A stretch of 64,000 bases of DNA from Achatina immaculata (GCA_009760885.1 CM019693.1:51726596-51790595); one strand, 5' to 3'. Positions 10,693 to 22,317 are shown, numbered from the stretch's first letter. Notes: generated by a model from the letters alone, not told the origin. Program-made: numbers and translations.

Positions 10693-13600
10693 AGCTTGAG
10701 CTATAGTTAGAGGATGAGAGACAGAGCATGAGCTAGAGGATGATATATTCAGAGGATGATAGACAGAACTTGAGCTAAAATCAGAGGACGATAGTCAGAG
10801 CGTGAGATATAATCAAAAGATGATAGACAGAGCTTGAGACATAGTCAGAGGATGATAAACAGAGTTTGAGCTATGGTCAGAGGATGATAGTCCGATTTTG
10901 AGATATAGTCAGAGGACGATAGACAGAGCTTGGGCTATAGTCAGAATATGAAAGAGTTTGAGCTATAGTCAGAGAATGATAGTCAGAGCCAGAGATATAG
11001 TCAGAGGATGATAGACAGAGCTGGAGCTGTAGTCATAGAATGATAGCCAAAGCTTGAGCTATAGTTAGAGGACGACAGACAGAGCTTGAAGTATAGTCAG
11101 AGGCTGATAGACAGAACTAGAGCTATAGTCAGAGGATGATAGACAGAGCTTGGAGTATAGTCAGTGAAGTTCAGCTTTGGGCTTGAGTTGAGATGAACAG
11201 ACAGAGCTTGATCTATAGTTAGAGAATGTTAGACAGAGGTTGAGGTAATATCAGTGAAATTCAGTTTTAGGATTCAGTCTAGATATATAGACAGAGCTTT
11301 AGCTATACTTAGATAATGATATGCAGAGCTTGATATATATTTAGAAGATGCGAAACAGAGCTTGAAGTTCAGTTGTGGGCTTGAGTTGTAATGTACAGAC
11401 AGGGCTTGAACTCAATCAGTGAAGTTCAATTATGGGCTTCAGTTGAGATGTACACACAGAGCTTGAATTATATTTAGGGGATGCTAGACAGAGCTTGATG
11501 TATAGTCAATGAAGTTCAGTTTTGTACTTGAGTTGACATGTACAGACAGAGTTTGAGCTATAGTTATAGGATGATAGGCAGAGCTTGAGCTGTAGTTAGA
11601 GGATGATAGACAGAGATTTATGTATAGTCAGAGCATGATAAGCAGAGCTTGAGCAATAGTTAAAAGATGATAGACAGAGCTTGAACTAAAGTTAGAGAAT
11701 TATAAACAGAGCTTGAGCTATAGTTAAAAGATGAGAAACAGATTATTAGGTATAGTCAGTGAATTTCAGTTTTGAGCTTCAGTTGAGATATACAGACATA
11801 ACTTCAGGTATAGTTAAAGGATGATAGACAGAGCTTTAGCTATAGTTAGATGATGATAGAATGATAGACAGAGCTTGTGAATTTCAGTTTTGGGCTTGAG
11901 TTGAGATGTACAGACAGAGCTTGAGGTATAGTTAAAGGTTGAGAGACAGAACTTGAGGTATAATTAAAGGATGAGAGACAGAGCTTGAGGTATAGTTAGT
12001 GAAGTTGAGTTGTGGGATTGAGTTGAGATTTAAAGAAAGAGCTCGAGCTACAGTTAGAGGATGATAGACAGAGCTTGAGGTATAGTCAGTGAAGTTCATT
12101 TTTGGCTTGAGTTGAGATGTACAGGCAGAGTTTGAGCTATAATTAGAGAATGATAAACAGAGCTTGAGCTGTAGTTAGAAGATGATAGACAAAGCTTTAA
12201 GTAAAGTTAGAGAATTATAAACAGAGCTTGAGCTATAGTTAAAAGATGAGAAACAGATTATTAGGTATAGTCAGTGAATTTCAGTTTTGAGCTTCAGTTG
12301 AGATATACAGACATAACTTCAGGTATAGTTAAAGGATGATAGACAGAGCTTTAGCTATAGTTAGATGATGATAGAATGATAGACAGAGCTTGTGAATTTC
12401 AGTTTTGGGCTTGAGTTGAGATGTACAGACAGAGCTTGAGGTATAGTTAAAGGTTGAGAGACAGAACTTGAGGTATAATTAAAGGATGAGAGACAGAGCT
12501 TGAGGTATAGTTAGTGAAGTTGAGTTGTGGGATTGAGTTGAGATTTAAAGAAAGAGCTCGAGCTACAGTTAGAGGATGATAGACAGAGCTTGAGGTATAG
12601 TCAGTGAAGTTCATTTTTGGCTTGAGTTGAGATGTACAGGCAGAGTTTGAGCTATAATTAGAGAATGATAAACAGAGCTTGAGCTGTAGTTAGAAGATGA
12701 TAGACAAAGCTTTAAGTATAATCAGAGGGTGATAGACAGAGCTTGAACTATAGTTAGAGGAAGATAGACAGAGCTTGTGGTATAGTCAGTGGAGTTCAGT
12801 TTTTTTTGCTTCATTTGAAATGTACAGACAGGTCTTGAACTATAATCAGTTAAGTTCAGTTTTGGGATTGAGTTGTGATGTACATACAGAGAATGAGCTA
12901 TAGTTATAGGATGATAGATAAGATAAATTTTGGGCTATACGTAAATGATGATAGACAGATCTTGATCTACACTTAGAGAATAATAGTCTGATCTTGAGCC
13001 ATAGTTATAGGATGGTGGGCAGACCTTGAAGTATATTTAGAGGATGATAGACAGAGCTTGAGCTTTAGTTTGAAGATGAGAGACAGAGCTTGAGGTATAG
13101 TTAAAGGAAGATAGAGCCTGAGGTATAGTTAAAGGATGATACACAGAGCTTGAGGTATAGTTAAAGGATGAGAAATGGAGCCTGATGTATAGTTAAAGGA
13201 TGATAGACAGAGCTTTAGGTATTGTCAGTGAAGTTCAGTTGTGGAATTGAGTTGAAATGTACAGACAGGGCTCGAACTATAGTCAGTGAAGTACAGTTTT
13301 GTGCCTCATTTGAGATGTACAGACATGGGTTGAAATATAATAAGTGAAGTTCATATGTGGGCTTGAGTTGAGATGTACAGACAGGGCTTGAGCTATAGTC
13401 AGTGAAGTTCAGTTTTGGGCTTGAGTTGAAATGTACACACAGAACTTGAGCTATATTTAAAGTATAGTAAATAGAACTTGAGGTATAGAAAGTGAAGTTT
13501 AGTTTTGTGCTTGAGTTGAGATCTACAGACAGGACAGAGTTTGAGCTATAGATAGAGGATGATAGATAGAGCTTGAGTTGTGGTTAGAGGATTATAGACA

Positions 13601-14370
13601 GAGCTTGAGGTATAGTTAGAGATGATAGTCATAGCTTGAGCTATAGTTAGAGGATGATAGACAGAGTTGAGCTTTAGTTATTGAAATTCAGTTTTGGACC
13701 TGAGTTGAGATGTACAGACAGAGCTGGAGGTATAGTTAAAGAATGATAGACAGAGCTCGATGTATAGTCAGTGAAGTTCAGTTGTGGTTTTGAGTGTAGA
13801 TATACAGAGAGAGCTTGATGTATAGTTAAAGGATGATAAACAGAGATTGAAGTACAGTTAGAGGATGGTATTCAGAGCTTTTAATATAGTTAAAGGATGA
13901 TAAACATAATTCAAGGTAAAGTTAGAGGATGATAGTCAGAGCTTGAGCTATATTGAGAGGATGATAGACAGAGCTTGAGGTGTAGTTATAAGATTGTAGA
14001 CAGAGCTTGAACTATTAATAGAGGATGATAGACAGAGCTTAAAATATAGACAGTGAAGTTCAATTGACTGCTTGAGTTGAGATGTACAGATAGAGCTTGA
14101 GCTATAGTCAGTGAAGTTATGTTCAGTTTTGGGCTTGATTTGAGATGTACAGACAGAGCTTGAACTATAGTCAGTGAAGTTCGATTGTGGGCTTGATTTG
14201 AGATGTACAGACAAAGCTTGTGGTATAGTCAGTGACGATCAGTTGTGGGTTTGAGTTGAGATGTACAGACAAAGCTTGTGGTATAGTCAGTGACGATCAG
14301 TTGTGGGTTTGAGTTGAGATGTACAGACAGAGCTAGAGCTATAGTCATTGAAGTTAAGTTCAGTTTTGGG
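10690..14370. repeat. Large degenerate minisatellite, units about 30-35 bp
   Basis: Variants of GAGCTTGAGCTATAGT and AGAGGATGATAGACAGA alternate over about 3.7 kb, with longer units containing GTGAAGTTCAGTTTTGGGC and GAGATGTACAGACAGAGC. Within it a block of about 510 bp is itself duplicated: near 11740-12250 and 12250-12760, matched by the AGATTATTAGGTATAG phrase. It starts ten bases after the RTE-A stop codon. No gene was seen. Confidence 0.92.
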
Positions 14371-16022
14371 TTTGAGCCGAGATAATGTTAAATTAGAGCA
14401 TACTCGATAGATGTATTTTTAATGGAAGTTAGATTTATGTATATTTTTGGATTTTGTCCTTGTTAGGACAGAAGGGGTGAAGTGTTGGATTCAGTGTGTA
14501 AGTCTTGAATTGTAAGTCTGTTAGCTTTGTTATTTCCTTCATTATATGGCACTGTTCCCATATGGCGAAGTTGCTCTCGTCTCGAAGTTTTGTAGTTGTA
14601 TTGATATCCCTGCCGTGTGGCGGCAGTTTTTTCACCCACCATTCTAACCATCAATAAATTTTTGTTGTCTGTTGTAAATTTACATTTTTGGGCGTGTTGG
14701 TTCCTCACTGTTGACATGTGTGTGATGTGGGAAGGCCGCCAAGTTTAGTCAACTTTGTTATGTCGGAAGGCCGCCAAGTTTAGTCAACTTGTTCTAATGT
14801 TCCTCTAGTGGGAAGTCGTGTGCCTGGGTTGTGGTTAGAGGATTATAGACAGAGCTTGAGGTATAGTTAGAGATGATAGTCATAGCTTGAGCTATAGTTA
14901 GAGGATGATAGACAGAGTTGAGCTTTAGTTATTGAAATTCAGTTTTGGACCTGAGTTGAGATGTACAGACAGAGCTGGAGGTATAGTTAAAGAATGATAG
15001 ACAGAGCTCGATGTATAGTCAGTGAAGTTCAGTTGTGGTTTTGAATGTAGATATACAGAGAGAGCTTGATGTATAGTTAAAGGATGATAGACAGAGCTAG
15101 AAGTACAGTTAGAGGATGATATTCAGAGCTTTTAATATAGTTAAAGGATGATAAACATAACTCAAGGTAAAGTTAGAGGATGATAGTCAGAGCTTGAGCT
15201 ATATTGAGAGGATGATAGACAGAGCTTGAGGTGTAGTTATAAGATTGTAGACAGAGCTTGAACTATTAATAGAGTATGATAGACAGAGCTTAAAATATAG
15301 ACAGTGAAGTTCAATTGTCTGCTTGAGTTGAGATGTACAGATAGAGCTTGAGCTATAGTCAGTGAAGTTATGTTCAGTTTTGGGCTTGAGTTGAGATGTA
15401 CAGACAGAGCTTGAACTATAGTCAGTGAAGTTCGATTGTGAGCTTGATTTGAGATGTACAGACAAAGCTTGTGGTATAGTCACTGAAGTTCAGTTGTGGG
15501 CTTAATTTGAGATGTACAGACAGAGCTAGAGCTATAGTCACTGAAGTTAAGTTCAGTTTTGGGTTTGAGCCGAGATAATGTTAAATTAGAGCATACTCGA
15601 TAGATGTATTTTTAATGGAAGTTAGATTTATGTATATTTTTAGATTTTGCCCTTGTTAGGACAGAAGGGGTGAAGTGTTGGATTCAGTGTGTAAGTCTTG
15701 AATTGTAAGTCTGTTAGCTTTGTTATTTCCTTCATTATATGGCACTGTTCCCATATGGCGAAGTTGCTCTCGTCTCGAAGTTTTGTAGTTGTATTGATAT
15801 CCCTGCCGTGTGGCGGCAGTTTTTTCACCCACCATTCTAACCATCAATAAATTTTTGTTGTCTGTTGTAAATTTACACTTTTGGGCGTGTTGGTTCCTCA
15901 CTGTTGACATGTGTGTGATGTGGGAAGGCCGCCAAGTTTAGTCAACTTTGTTATGTCGGAAGGCCGCCAAGTTTAGTCAACTTGTTCTAATGTTCCTCTA
16001 GTGGGAAGTCGTGTGCCTGGGT
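13580..16022. repeat. 1.2-kb direct tandem duplication
   Basis: Bases 13580-14830 and 14831-16022 are near-identical copies. Each consists of minisatellite followed by a non-repetitive 450-bp spacer. The offset changes from 1251 to 1192 because copy 2 lacks one 59-bp minisatellite unit. The few base differences suggest a recent event. Confidence 0.92.
14371..14830. other. Non-repetitive spacer, LTR-like in places (second copy at 15562-16022)
   Basis: No gene. It contains TCAATAAATTTTTGTTG (polyadenylation-like), a short repeat GGAAGGCCGCCAAGTTTAG present twice in each copy, and a GCCGTGTGGCGGC inverted repeat. These would suit the end of a mobile element, possibly an LTR, but no termini were found. 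The minus-strand frames of 66-84 residues here look non-coding. Confidence 0.35.
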
Positions 16023-16345
16023 TGTCTTGTTAGACGAGGATATCATAGAAACATGAAGTTCTGAGAAGATCTTTAATTCAGATCTTATAGAGTCTAGATC
16101 AGAGAGTATTTCTACATAATCAAATAGTATATCTCACTAGACAACTTATCAGCAGAATTGTACACTAGTTCACTGGTATTATATACACATACACCACTCA
16201 TTATCTTCTTTACTGGTGAGGAAAACTGAGTCTGGAGACAGTGGATAACTAATCCAGAAACTACTCAGTTTAGAGAGAACACAGGCCCTACACAGTACAG
16301 GTTCATGTATGATATCAGCCAGCATGCTTCGAAACCAGACCCTAC
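16023..16345. other. No gene seen
   Basis: AT-rich intronic sequence between the tandem duplication and a Penelope-end fragment. No repeat family or coding frame was recognised. Confidence 0.4.
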
Positions 16346-17080
16346 TCATTTAAATGGCCCTTCAACCACAGATTGATTTTCTGGTAAGCCATCAAACAAT
16401 GTCACGCTGATGATAGAAGCCGCCTAGTATTTGAGAACCGCTACATCCAGGAAAATATGGGATGCTGGAACCACATTGTATGAACTCACAATTCAGCTAA
16501 ACCTAACATTCCCCTCTTCCACAATAATATACCCTCTGCACTAAGTTTCACACTTTTATCACTTGTAACACACAGAATCTCCTGACAGCATCACGTTACA
16601 TCCCCTCTGTCCCAACTATAATCACATATTCCAGCTTCTCCATTGTATCACTGTCTCCTCCTTTCTGCGGTTCCCCTCCTCCCCCTTTACAACCCACCTG
16701 TCACACATCACAAGTCTCCATTTAAACATCCTCTACACTCCATAATGTGCACTTCTGAACACAGCCTATTACAAGTCACAGTTAAGTGCTCCATTTATTT
16801 TATTGTATTCTACTTTTTTCCATTCCTGTTTTTTACATAGCATTCGTGTCAATTTATATTTTATCTTCTCTCTTTGTTTCTTCTTCCCGTGTGTTTTTGT
16901 TTGATTAAGGTTCACACCGAAACTTCACAACTGTGTGCTCGTTAATTAACAAAGCTGTTCCTAGTTTTGTTTATCCTAGTTTATACATTTAGTTCTACTC
17001 TTGGCCGGGTTGGTTAAATAAAACACTAAAAAGTATGTATTTACCCTTGTCTATTTATTTCTATTAGAACGATCATCAGA
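16346..17080 (+). mobile_element. Diverged Penelope end fragment (non-coding)
   Basis: Similar in order to 24951-25170 and 26291-26880. It shares AATATGGGATGCTGGAACCA, GAACTCA.AATTCAGCT, a CATTCGTGTCAAT-type block and a hairpin followed by GAAAC at 16908-16923. It ends in an AATAAAAC-like stretch near 17020. It carries no ORF. I read it as a solo, older copy of the Penelope terminal region. Confidence 0.6.
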
Positions 17081-17082
17081 GA

Positions 17083-17345
17083 TCAAGAATGTCCTCGTGT
17101 ACTCACCATAAGCAGATTAAGCGGGTGTCCCCATGTACTCACCATAAGCAGATTAAGCGGATGTCCCCATGTACTCACCATAAGCAGATTAAGCGGGTGT
17201 CCCCATGTACTCACCATAAGCAGATTAAGCGGATGTCCCCATGTACTCACCATAAGCAGATTAAGCGGGTGTCCTCATGTACTCACCATAAGCAGATTAA
17301 GCGGATGTCCCCATGTACTCACCATAAGCAGATTAAGCGGGTGTA
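17083..17345. repeat. 36-bp minisatellite, 7 copies
   Basis: Core phrase CACCATAAGCAGATTAAGCG. Units alternate between ...CGGGTGTCC and ...CGGATGTCC, giving a 72-bp higher-order period. The unit length is divisible by three, so an open 85-residue frame results; it has no coding support. Confidence 0.93.
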
Positions 17346-17439
17346 AAGAAGAATTTAGTGACAACAGCATGACCTTTGTGTACTCATTTCTGTGTAGAAC
17401 TGTGAATAACCGCAACACACGCATAGCCTTGAATGTATT

Positions 17440-17640
17440 CATTGTTATCTGTGGATAAAAGTTATCTATGGATGTGAGTTCATTGTTATCTGTGGATAAA
17501 AGTTATCTATGGATGTGAGTTCATTGTTATTTGTGGATAAAAGTTATCTATTGATGTGAGTTCTGGATATGTGTAGATAAAATTTATTTGTGAATGTGAG
17601 TTCATTGTTATCTGCAGATAAAAGTTATCTGTGGATGAGA
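17440..17640. repeat. Minisatellite of about 42 bp, about 5 copies
   Basis: Units contain GTGGATAAAAGTTATCTA and GGATGTGAGTTCATTGTTAT, with degeneration towards the right. Confidence 0.88.
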
Positions 17641-17756
17641 TCATTGCTATATCTAGAAATATGAGGAATTCAAATATTAGTTCACATTCAGTATGGAAAC
17701 TGATTTATGTTACTACATTATAGTCAGCATACATTATTGTTTATGTGACGATAAGA

Positions 17757-18270
17757 TCACAGTACGGCCAGGTCAACATTATTGTTTTTAATGACAGCAA
17801 GACCACAGTGCGGCCAGGTAAATAGTACCGTCTTTATAACAACAGGACCACAGTACGGCCAGGTCAACATTATTGTCTTTATGACAACAAGACCACAGTA
17901 CTGCCAAGTCAACATTATTGTCTTTATGACAACAAGACCACAGTACGGCCAAATCAACATTATTGCCTTTATGACAACAAGACCACAGTACGGCCAAGTC
18001 AACATTATTGTCTTTATGACAACAAGACCACAGTACGGCCAAGTCAACATTATTGTCTTTATGACAGCAAGACCACAGTGCGGCCAGGTCAACATTATTG
18101 CCTTTATGACAGCAAGACCACAGTACGGCCAAGTCAAAATTGTTGTCTTTATGACAGCAAGACCACAGTACGGCCAAGTCAATATTATTGTCTTTATGAC
18201 AACAAGACCACAGTACGGCCAAGTCAACATTATTGTCTTTATGACAGCAAGACCACAGCCTGTCGTGGCA
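17757..18270. repeat. 45-bp minisatellite, about 11 copies
   Basis: Core phrases AGACCACAGTACGGCCAAGT and ATTGTCTTTATGACAACA. Three frames stay open across the array (168 residues plus strand, 200 and 144 minus strand) because 45 is a multiple of three. The 200-residue minus frame runs into the array from the candidate exon at 18364-18309. Confidence 0.94.
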
Positions 18271-18308
18271 AGAACAGGTACTAAATAAATGTTGTTGAGA
18301 AGGTTTAC

Positions 18309-18364
18309 TGTAACACCGACAGTGCCATAAACTTTCTCAAGTCTAATGTTATCAAACATACGAC
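18309..18364 (-). other. Candidate small Kv exon between S3 and pore (weak)
   Basis: A pyrimidine-rich acceptor (TTAATTTGTAG, ending at 18365) is followed by a 56-nt open stretch and a donor GTAAAC at 18308-18303. If S3 ends in phase 1, the frame reads RMFDNIRLEKVYGTVGVT and ends in phase 0, as the pore exon requires. The position in the gene order would suit S4, but the peptide has no repeated Arg every third residue. The frame also continues into a minisatellite. Chance alone would give such phase agreement fairly often, so this is only a lead. Confidence 0.22.
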
Positions 18365-18434
18365 CTACAAATTAAGAAAATAGATTCCTTTAAAAAGCAA
18401 AAAAAAAAAAACAACAACAACAACAGACAGGACC

Positions 18435-18829
18435 AGAAAAAAAAACAGAGAGAGAGAGAGAGAGAGAGAGTAAAAGGCAGTCAGACACGGAGAATAAGGA
18501 AACTTTCACGTGTAAGAAAAAAGAGAGAGACAGAGTTAGACACGGAGAATAAGGAAACTTACATGTGTAAGAAAAAAGATAGAAAGAGAGAGAGAGAGAA
18601 AGAGAGTCAGACACGGAGAATAAGAAAACTTACATGTGTAAGAAAAAACAGAGAGAGAGAGAGAGACAGACACGGAGAATAAGAAAACTTACATGTGTAA
18701 GAAAAAAGACAGAGAGAGAGAGAGAAAGAGAGTCAGACACGGAGAATAAGGAAACTTACACCTGTAAGAAAAAAGACATAAAGAGAGAAAGTCAGACACG
18801 GAGAATAAGGAAACTTACACCTGTAAGAA

Positions 18830-18861
<32 letters not shown>

Positions 18862-18946
18862 TCAGACACTGAGAATAAGGAAACTTACACGTGCAAGAAA
18901 AAAGAGAGAGTCAGACACGGAGAATAAGAAAATCTACACGTGTAAG

Positions 18947-19002
<56 letters not shown>

Positions 19003-19044
19003 CACGGAGAATAAGAAAACTTACACGTGTAAGAAAAAAGAGAT

Positions 19045-19087
<43 letters not shown>

Positions 19088-19131
19088 CACGGAGAATAAG
19101 AAAACTTACACGTGTAAGAAAAAAGAGATAA

Positions 19132-19162
<31 letters not shown>

Positions 19163-19184
19163 CACGGAGAATAAGAAAACTTAC
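18435..19184. repeat. GA-rich compound repeat with a CACGTG palindrome in many units
   Basis: (GA)n runs alternate with a unit containing GTCAGACACGGAGAATAAG and ACTTACACGTGTAAGAAAAA. The TTACACGTGTAA core is a perfect palindrome holding an E-box (CACGTG). Some units carry ATGTGT, CCTGT or CGTGC variants. A second block of the same array is at 20517-20875. Confidence 0.93.
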
Positions 19185-19224
19185 ACGTGTAAGAAAAAAA
19201 ATTCTCCATATTCAGCTGTGCTAC

Positions 19225-19301
19225 CGTAGACACCGTCCTTGAGGAAGGCAATAATCCAGACAGTCGCTATCAGGAACATGTCCATTATGTTCAGTTTAGT
19301 T
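19225..19301 (-). CDS. Kv-type potassium channel, S3 exon (copy a)
   Basis: Encodes the S2-S3 linker end and S3: TKLNIMDMFLIATVWIIAF, then LKDG. The motif LNIMD aligns with MNVID of Shaker, so the conserved S3 aspartate is kept. The acceptor is CTGCAG (19307-19302). The first base completes the Lys codon left open by the S1-S2 exon (AA then A), so the join reads SLFVK-TKLNIMD, as expected for a Kv channel. The 3' limit is uncertain: donors GTAGCA (19224) or GTGTCT (19233) give phase 1. A stronger-looking GTAAGT at 19184 lies beyond a T-run that differs in length between the two copies and would shift the frame. The frame is open to about 19202. An identical exon lies 1686 bp upstream in the gene. 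Confidence 0.72.
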
Positions 19302-19446
19302 CTGCAGGTAACATATCATTTCATTCACACTTATCCAAAATGATTCTTAAAAAAACAATAGCATACATATTCTTCGTTTGCAAGCAATTTTGAAAAGAAA
19401 ATCATTATTTAAATATTTTACAGAGTGTATGTGTGTGTGATTATTT

Positions 19447-19485
<39 letters not shown>

Positions 19486-20165
19486 CACAAAAACATAAAC
19501 AGAGCAAAGACAGAAAGAATGAAATGTAAGAGGAGAAACGTTCACCTTTGAGTACTGAATAAACTCTACCAGACAAATGTTCACTTTCTCCAGTACTGAA
19601 TGAAAAAGACGGAACAAATGTTCATCCTTAGAGTGATAAGTGAATAAGACGGGATACCTGTTCACTTTCCACAATACTGAGTGAACAATGACAAATATTA
19701 TTTACTGAAAGCACATATCCACCTGGAGTTGAACGTAGTGACTTCCAGGTCACCTGCTTATAAGAAGGTATAAAGATCAGACAAGTCTGGCCCACAGGCA
19801 GATAACACAGACATGTTTCTACAGTATGATAGTGTGCTCTGCTCTTCCTGTCTGCCCGACAGAAAAAAACAGTATTCTGTACACGCGATTAATTTGATTA
19901 TAAGTTATATATAAAACTGAATATTCTTCTAAATATGCAAATATGCTTCTCAGGCGGTCGTAATCATTTCAATGGCTTCAGCCACAGAGGACAAATCTGA
20001 TTTTCTAGTAGCAGCTACTAAACAATGTCATTCTAATGACAGATAAAAGGGATGGCGACTGCAGTAAAACTGGTTAATATAAATAAGGTAGATAGAGGTG
20101 TATGGTGCAGTTTTACAAAGTGAGGGAGGAAGTGAGCAAGGTGAGAAAAAAACGAATATAAAGTA
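19302..20165. other. Intron, no gene seen (duplicated at 20988-21840)
   Basis: Contains a (GA)n tract near 19450-19482 and three related phrases with GTTCAC and CAGTACTGAATGAA. The stretch 19960-20040 resembles 16355-16430, so part of it may be old Penelope-end sequence. No coding frame was supported. Confidence 0.4.
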
Positions 20166-20515
20166 TGAGAATGTATAAATGAAAAACATACAACATCCGA
20201 TATTTCGGCGTGAGCCTTATTCGAGGATACATGCAAAAACAAATACAAACATATATAACTTATCTGAAGCGTCTTGCTCTCAGCAAAGCTTAAATGTGTG
20301 TGGAAGAAGGAGGAAAAAAAAAAACGTTGCCTACAGACAAAAGATTCCCGATATAGCCAATCATAGCGAAGAAGCGGAGAGAGAGGAAGGCAATAGAAAC
20401 ATGATAGCCGCTAGAGGTGCGGGTGGGGGGGGTGGTGGTGGGGGGGGGGGGAAGGGGAGAGAAAAGAGGACGCGAGAGATAATGAATGAAGAACTTAAAC
20501 ACCTACAGGGAGGAA

Positions 20516-20516
<1 letters not shown>
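20166..20516 (-). mobile_element. Penelope 3' terminal region, truncated by the tandem duplication
   Basis: Reverse complement of the region 24540-24870. It includes the hairpin with GAAAT (minus strand, about 20222-20200) and the G-rich run near 20425-20450. It is cut at 20516 where copy 2 of the tandem duplication begins. The full version is in copy 2 (21761 onward). The 144-residue plus-strand frame here is antisense and spurious. Confidence 0.85.
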
Positions 20517-20547
<31 letters not shown>

Positions 20548-20643
20548 TCAGACACTGAGAATAAAGAAACTTACACGTGCAAGAAAAAAGAGAGAGTCAG
20601 ACACGGAGAATAAGAAAATCTACACGTGTAAGAAAAAAGAGAT

Positions 20644-20688
<45 letters not shown>

Positions 20689-20732
20689 CACGGAGAATAA
20701 GAAAATCTACACGTGTAAGAAAAAAGAGATAA

Positions 20733-20772
<40 letters not shown>

Positions 20773-20875
20773 TCAGACACGGAGAATAAGAAAATCTTAC
20801 ACGTGTAAGAAAAAAGAGATAAAGAGAGAGAGAGAGAGAGAGTCAGACACGGAGAATAAGAAAACTTACACGTGT
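20517..20875. repeat. GA-rich compound repeat with CACGTG palindromes, second block
   Basis: Same unit as 18435-19184, brought here by the 1.68-kb duplication. It directly follows the truncated Penelope tail. Confidence 0.92.
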
Positions 20876-20910
20876 AAGAAAAAAAAATTCTCCATATTCA
20901 GCTGTGCTAC

Positions 20911-20987
20911 CGTAGACACCGTCCTTGAGGAAGGCAATAATCCAGACAGTCGCTATCAGGAACATGTCCATTATGTTCAGTTTAGTT
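20911..20987 (-). CDS. Kv-type potassium channel, S3 exon (copy b)
   Basis: Identical in sequence to copy a over the whole exon, with the same acceptor (CTGCAG, 20993-20988) and the same phase. In gene order it comes first after the S1-S2 exon. Using both copies together would duplicate S3 and break the fold, and each copy must start in phase 2 but ends in phase 1. So only one can be included in a working transcript. The nearby T-run (9 Ts here, 8 in copy a) marks sequence that is probably intronic. Confidence 0.7.
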
Positions 20988-22317
20988 CTGCAGGTAACAT
21001 ATCATTTCATTCACACTTATCCAAAATGATTCTTAAAAAAACAATAGCATACATATTCTTCGTTTGCAAGCAATTTTGAAAAGAAAATCATTATTTAAAT
21101 ATTTTACAGAGTGTATGTGTGTGTGATTATTTGTCAGAGAGAGAGAGAGAGAGAGTACACACAAAAACATAAACAGAGCAAAGACAGAAAGAATGAAATG
21201 TAAGAGGAGAAACGTTCACCTTTGAGTACTGAATAAACTCTACCAGACAAATGTTCACTTTCTCCAGTACTGAATGAACAAGACGGAACAAATGTTCATC
21301 CTTAGAGTGATAAGTGAATAAGACGGGATAACTGTTCACTTTCCACAATACTGAGTGAACAATGATAAATATTATTTACTGAAAGCACATATCCACCTGG
21401 AGTTGAACGTAGTGACTTCCAGGTCACCTGCTTATAAGAAGGTATAAAGATCAGACAAGTCTGGCCCACAGGCAGATAACACAGACATGTTTCTACAGTA
21501 TGATAGTGTGCTCTGCTCTTCCTGTCTGCCCGACAGAAAAAAACAGTATTCTGTACACGCGATTAATTTGATTATAAGTTATATATAAAACTGAATATTC
21601 TTCTAAATATGCAAATATGCTTCTCAGGCGGTCGTAATCATTTCAATGGCTTCAGCCACAGAGGACAAATCTGATTTTCTAGTAGCAGCTACTAAACAAT
21701 GTCATTCTAATGACAGATAAAAGGGATGGCGACTGCAGTAAAACTGGTTAATATAAATAAGGTAGATAGAGGTGTATGGTGCAGTTTTACAAAGTGAGGG
21801 AGGAAGTGAGCAAGGTGAGAAAAAAACGAATATAAAGTATGAGAATGTATAAATGAAAAACATACAACATCCGATATTTCGGCGTGAGCCTTATTCGAGG
21901 ATACATGCAAAAACAAAATACAAACATATATAACTTATCTGAAGCGTCTTGCTCTCAGCAAAGCTTAAATGTGTGTGGAAGAAGGAGGAAAAAAAAAAAA
22001 AACGTTGCCTACAGACAAAAGATTCCCGATATAGCCAATCATAGCGAAGAAGCGGAGAGAGAGGAAGGCAATAGAAACATGATAGCCGCTAGAGGTGCGG
22101 GTGGGGGGGGTGGTGGTGGGGGGGGGGGGAAGGGGAGAGAAAAGAGGACGCGAGAGATAATGAATGAAGAACTTAAACACCTACAGGGAGGAAATGTAAA
22201 ACTGGTGAATGGGACAAGACCAATATGTTGGCAGAGAAGGAAATAGGATGGTGGTAGGGAGGGGTAACATAGAGAAAGAAATTAGAGTATAAAAGGGCCA
22301 GTGGAAAAAGAAAGAAG

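Larger units (their letters stand above)
18835..22194. repeat. 1.68-kb direct tandem duplication carrying the Kv S3 exon
   Basis: Copy 1 spans about 18835-20516 and copy 2 about 20517-22194. The offset is 1686 bp through the S3 exon and 1675 bp near the right end. Both copies contain GA/E-box repeats, the S3 exon, about 900 bp of intron and a minus-oriented Penelope tail. Differences are few and lie mostly in homopolymers and GA tracts. Confidence 0.92.

Noticed and set aside
19185..19301. S3 exon extended to the strong-looking donor GTAAGT at 19184
   Set aside because: The extension crosses a T-run that is 8 long in one copy and 9 in the other, giving different phases, and in copy a the frame meets a stop just beyond; weaker donors before it keep the phase consistent.
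20179..21079. Plus-strand Arg/Glu/Lys-rich frames (144 and 197 residues)
   Set aside because: They are translations of (GA)n and poly-A tracts and run antisense to the Kv S3 exon and Penelope tail.
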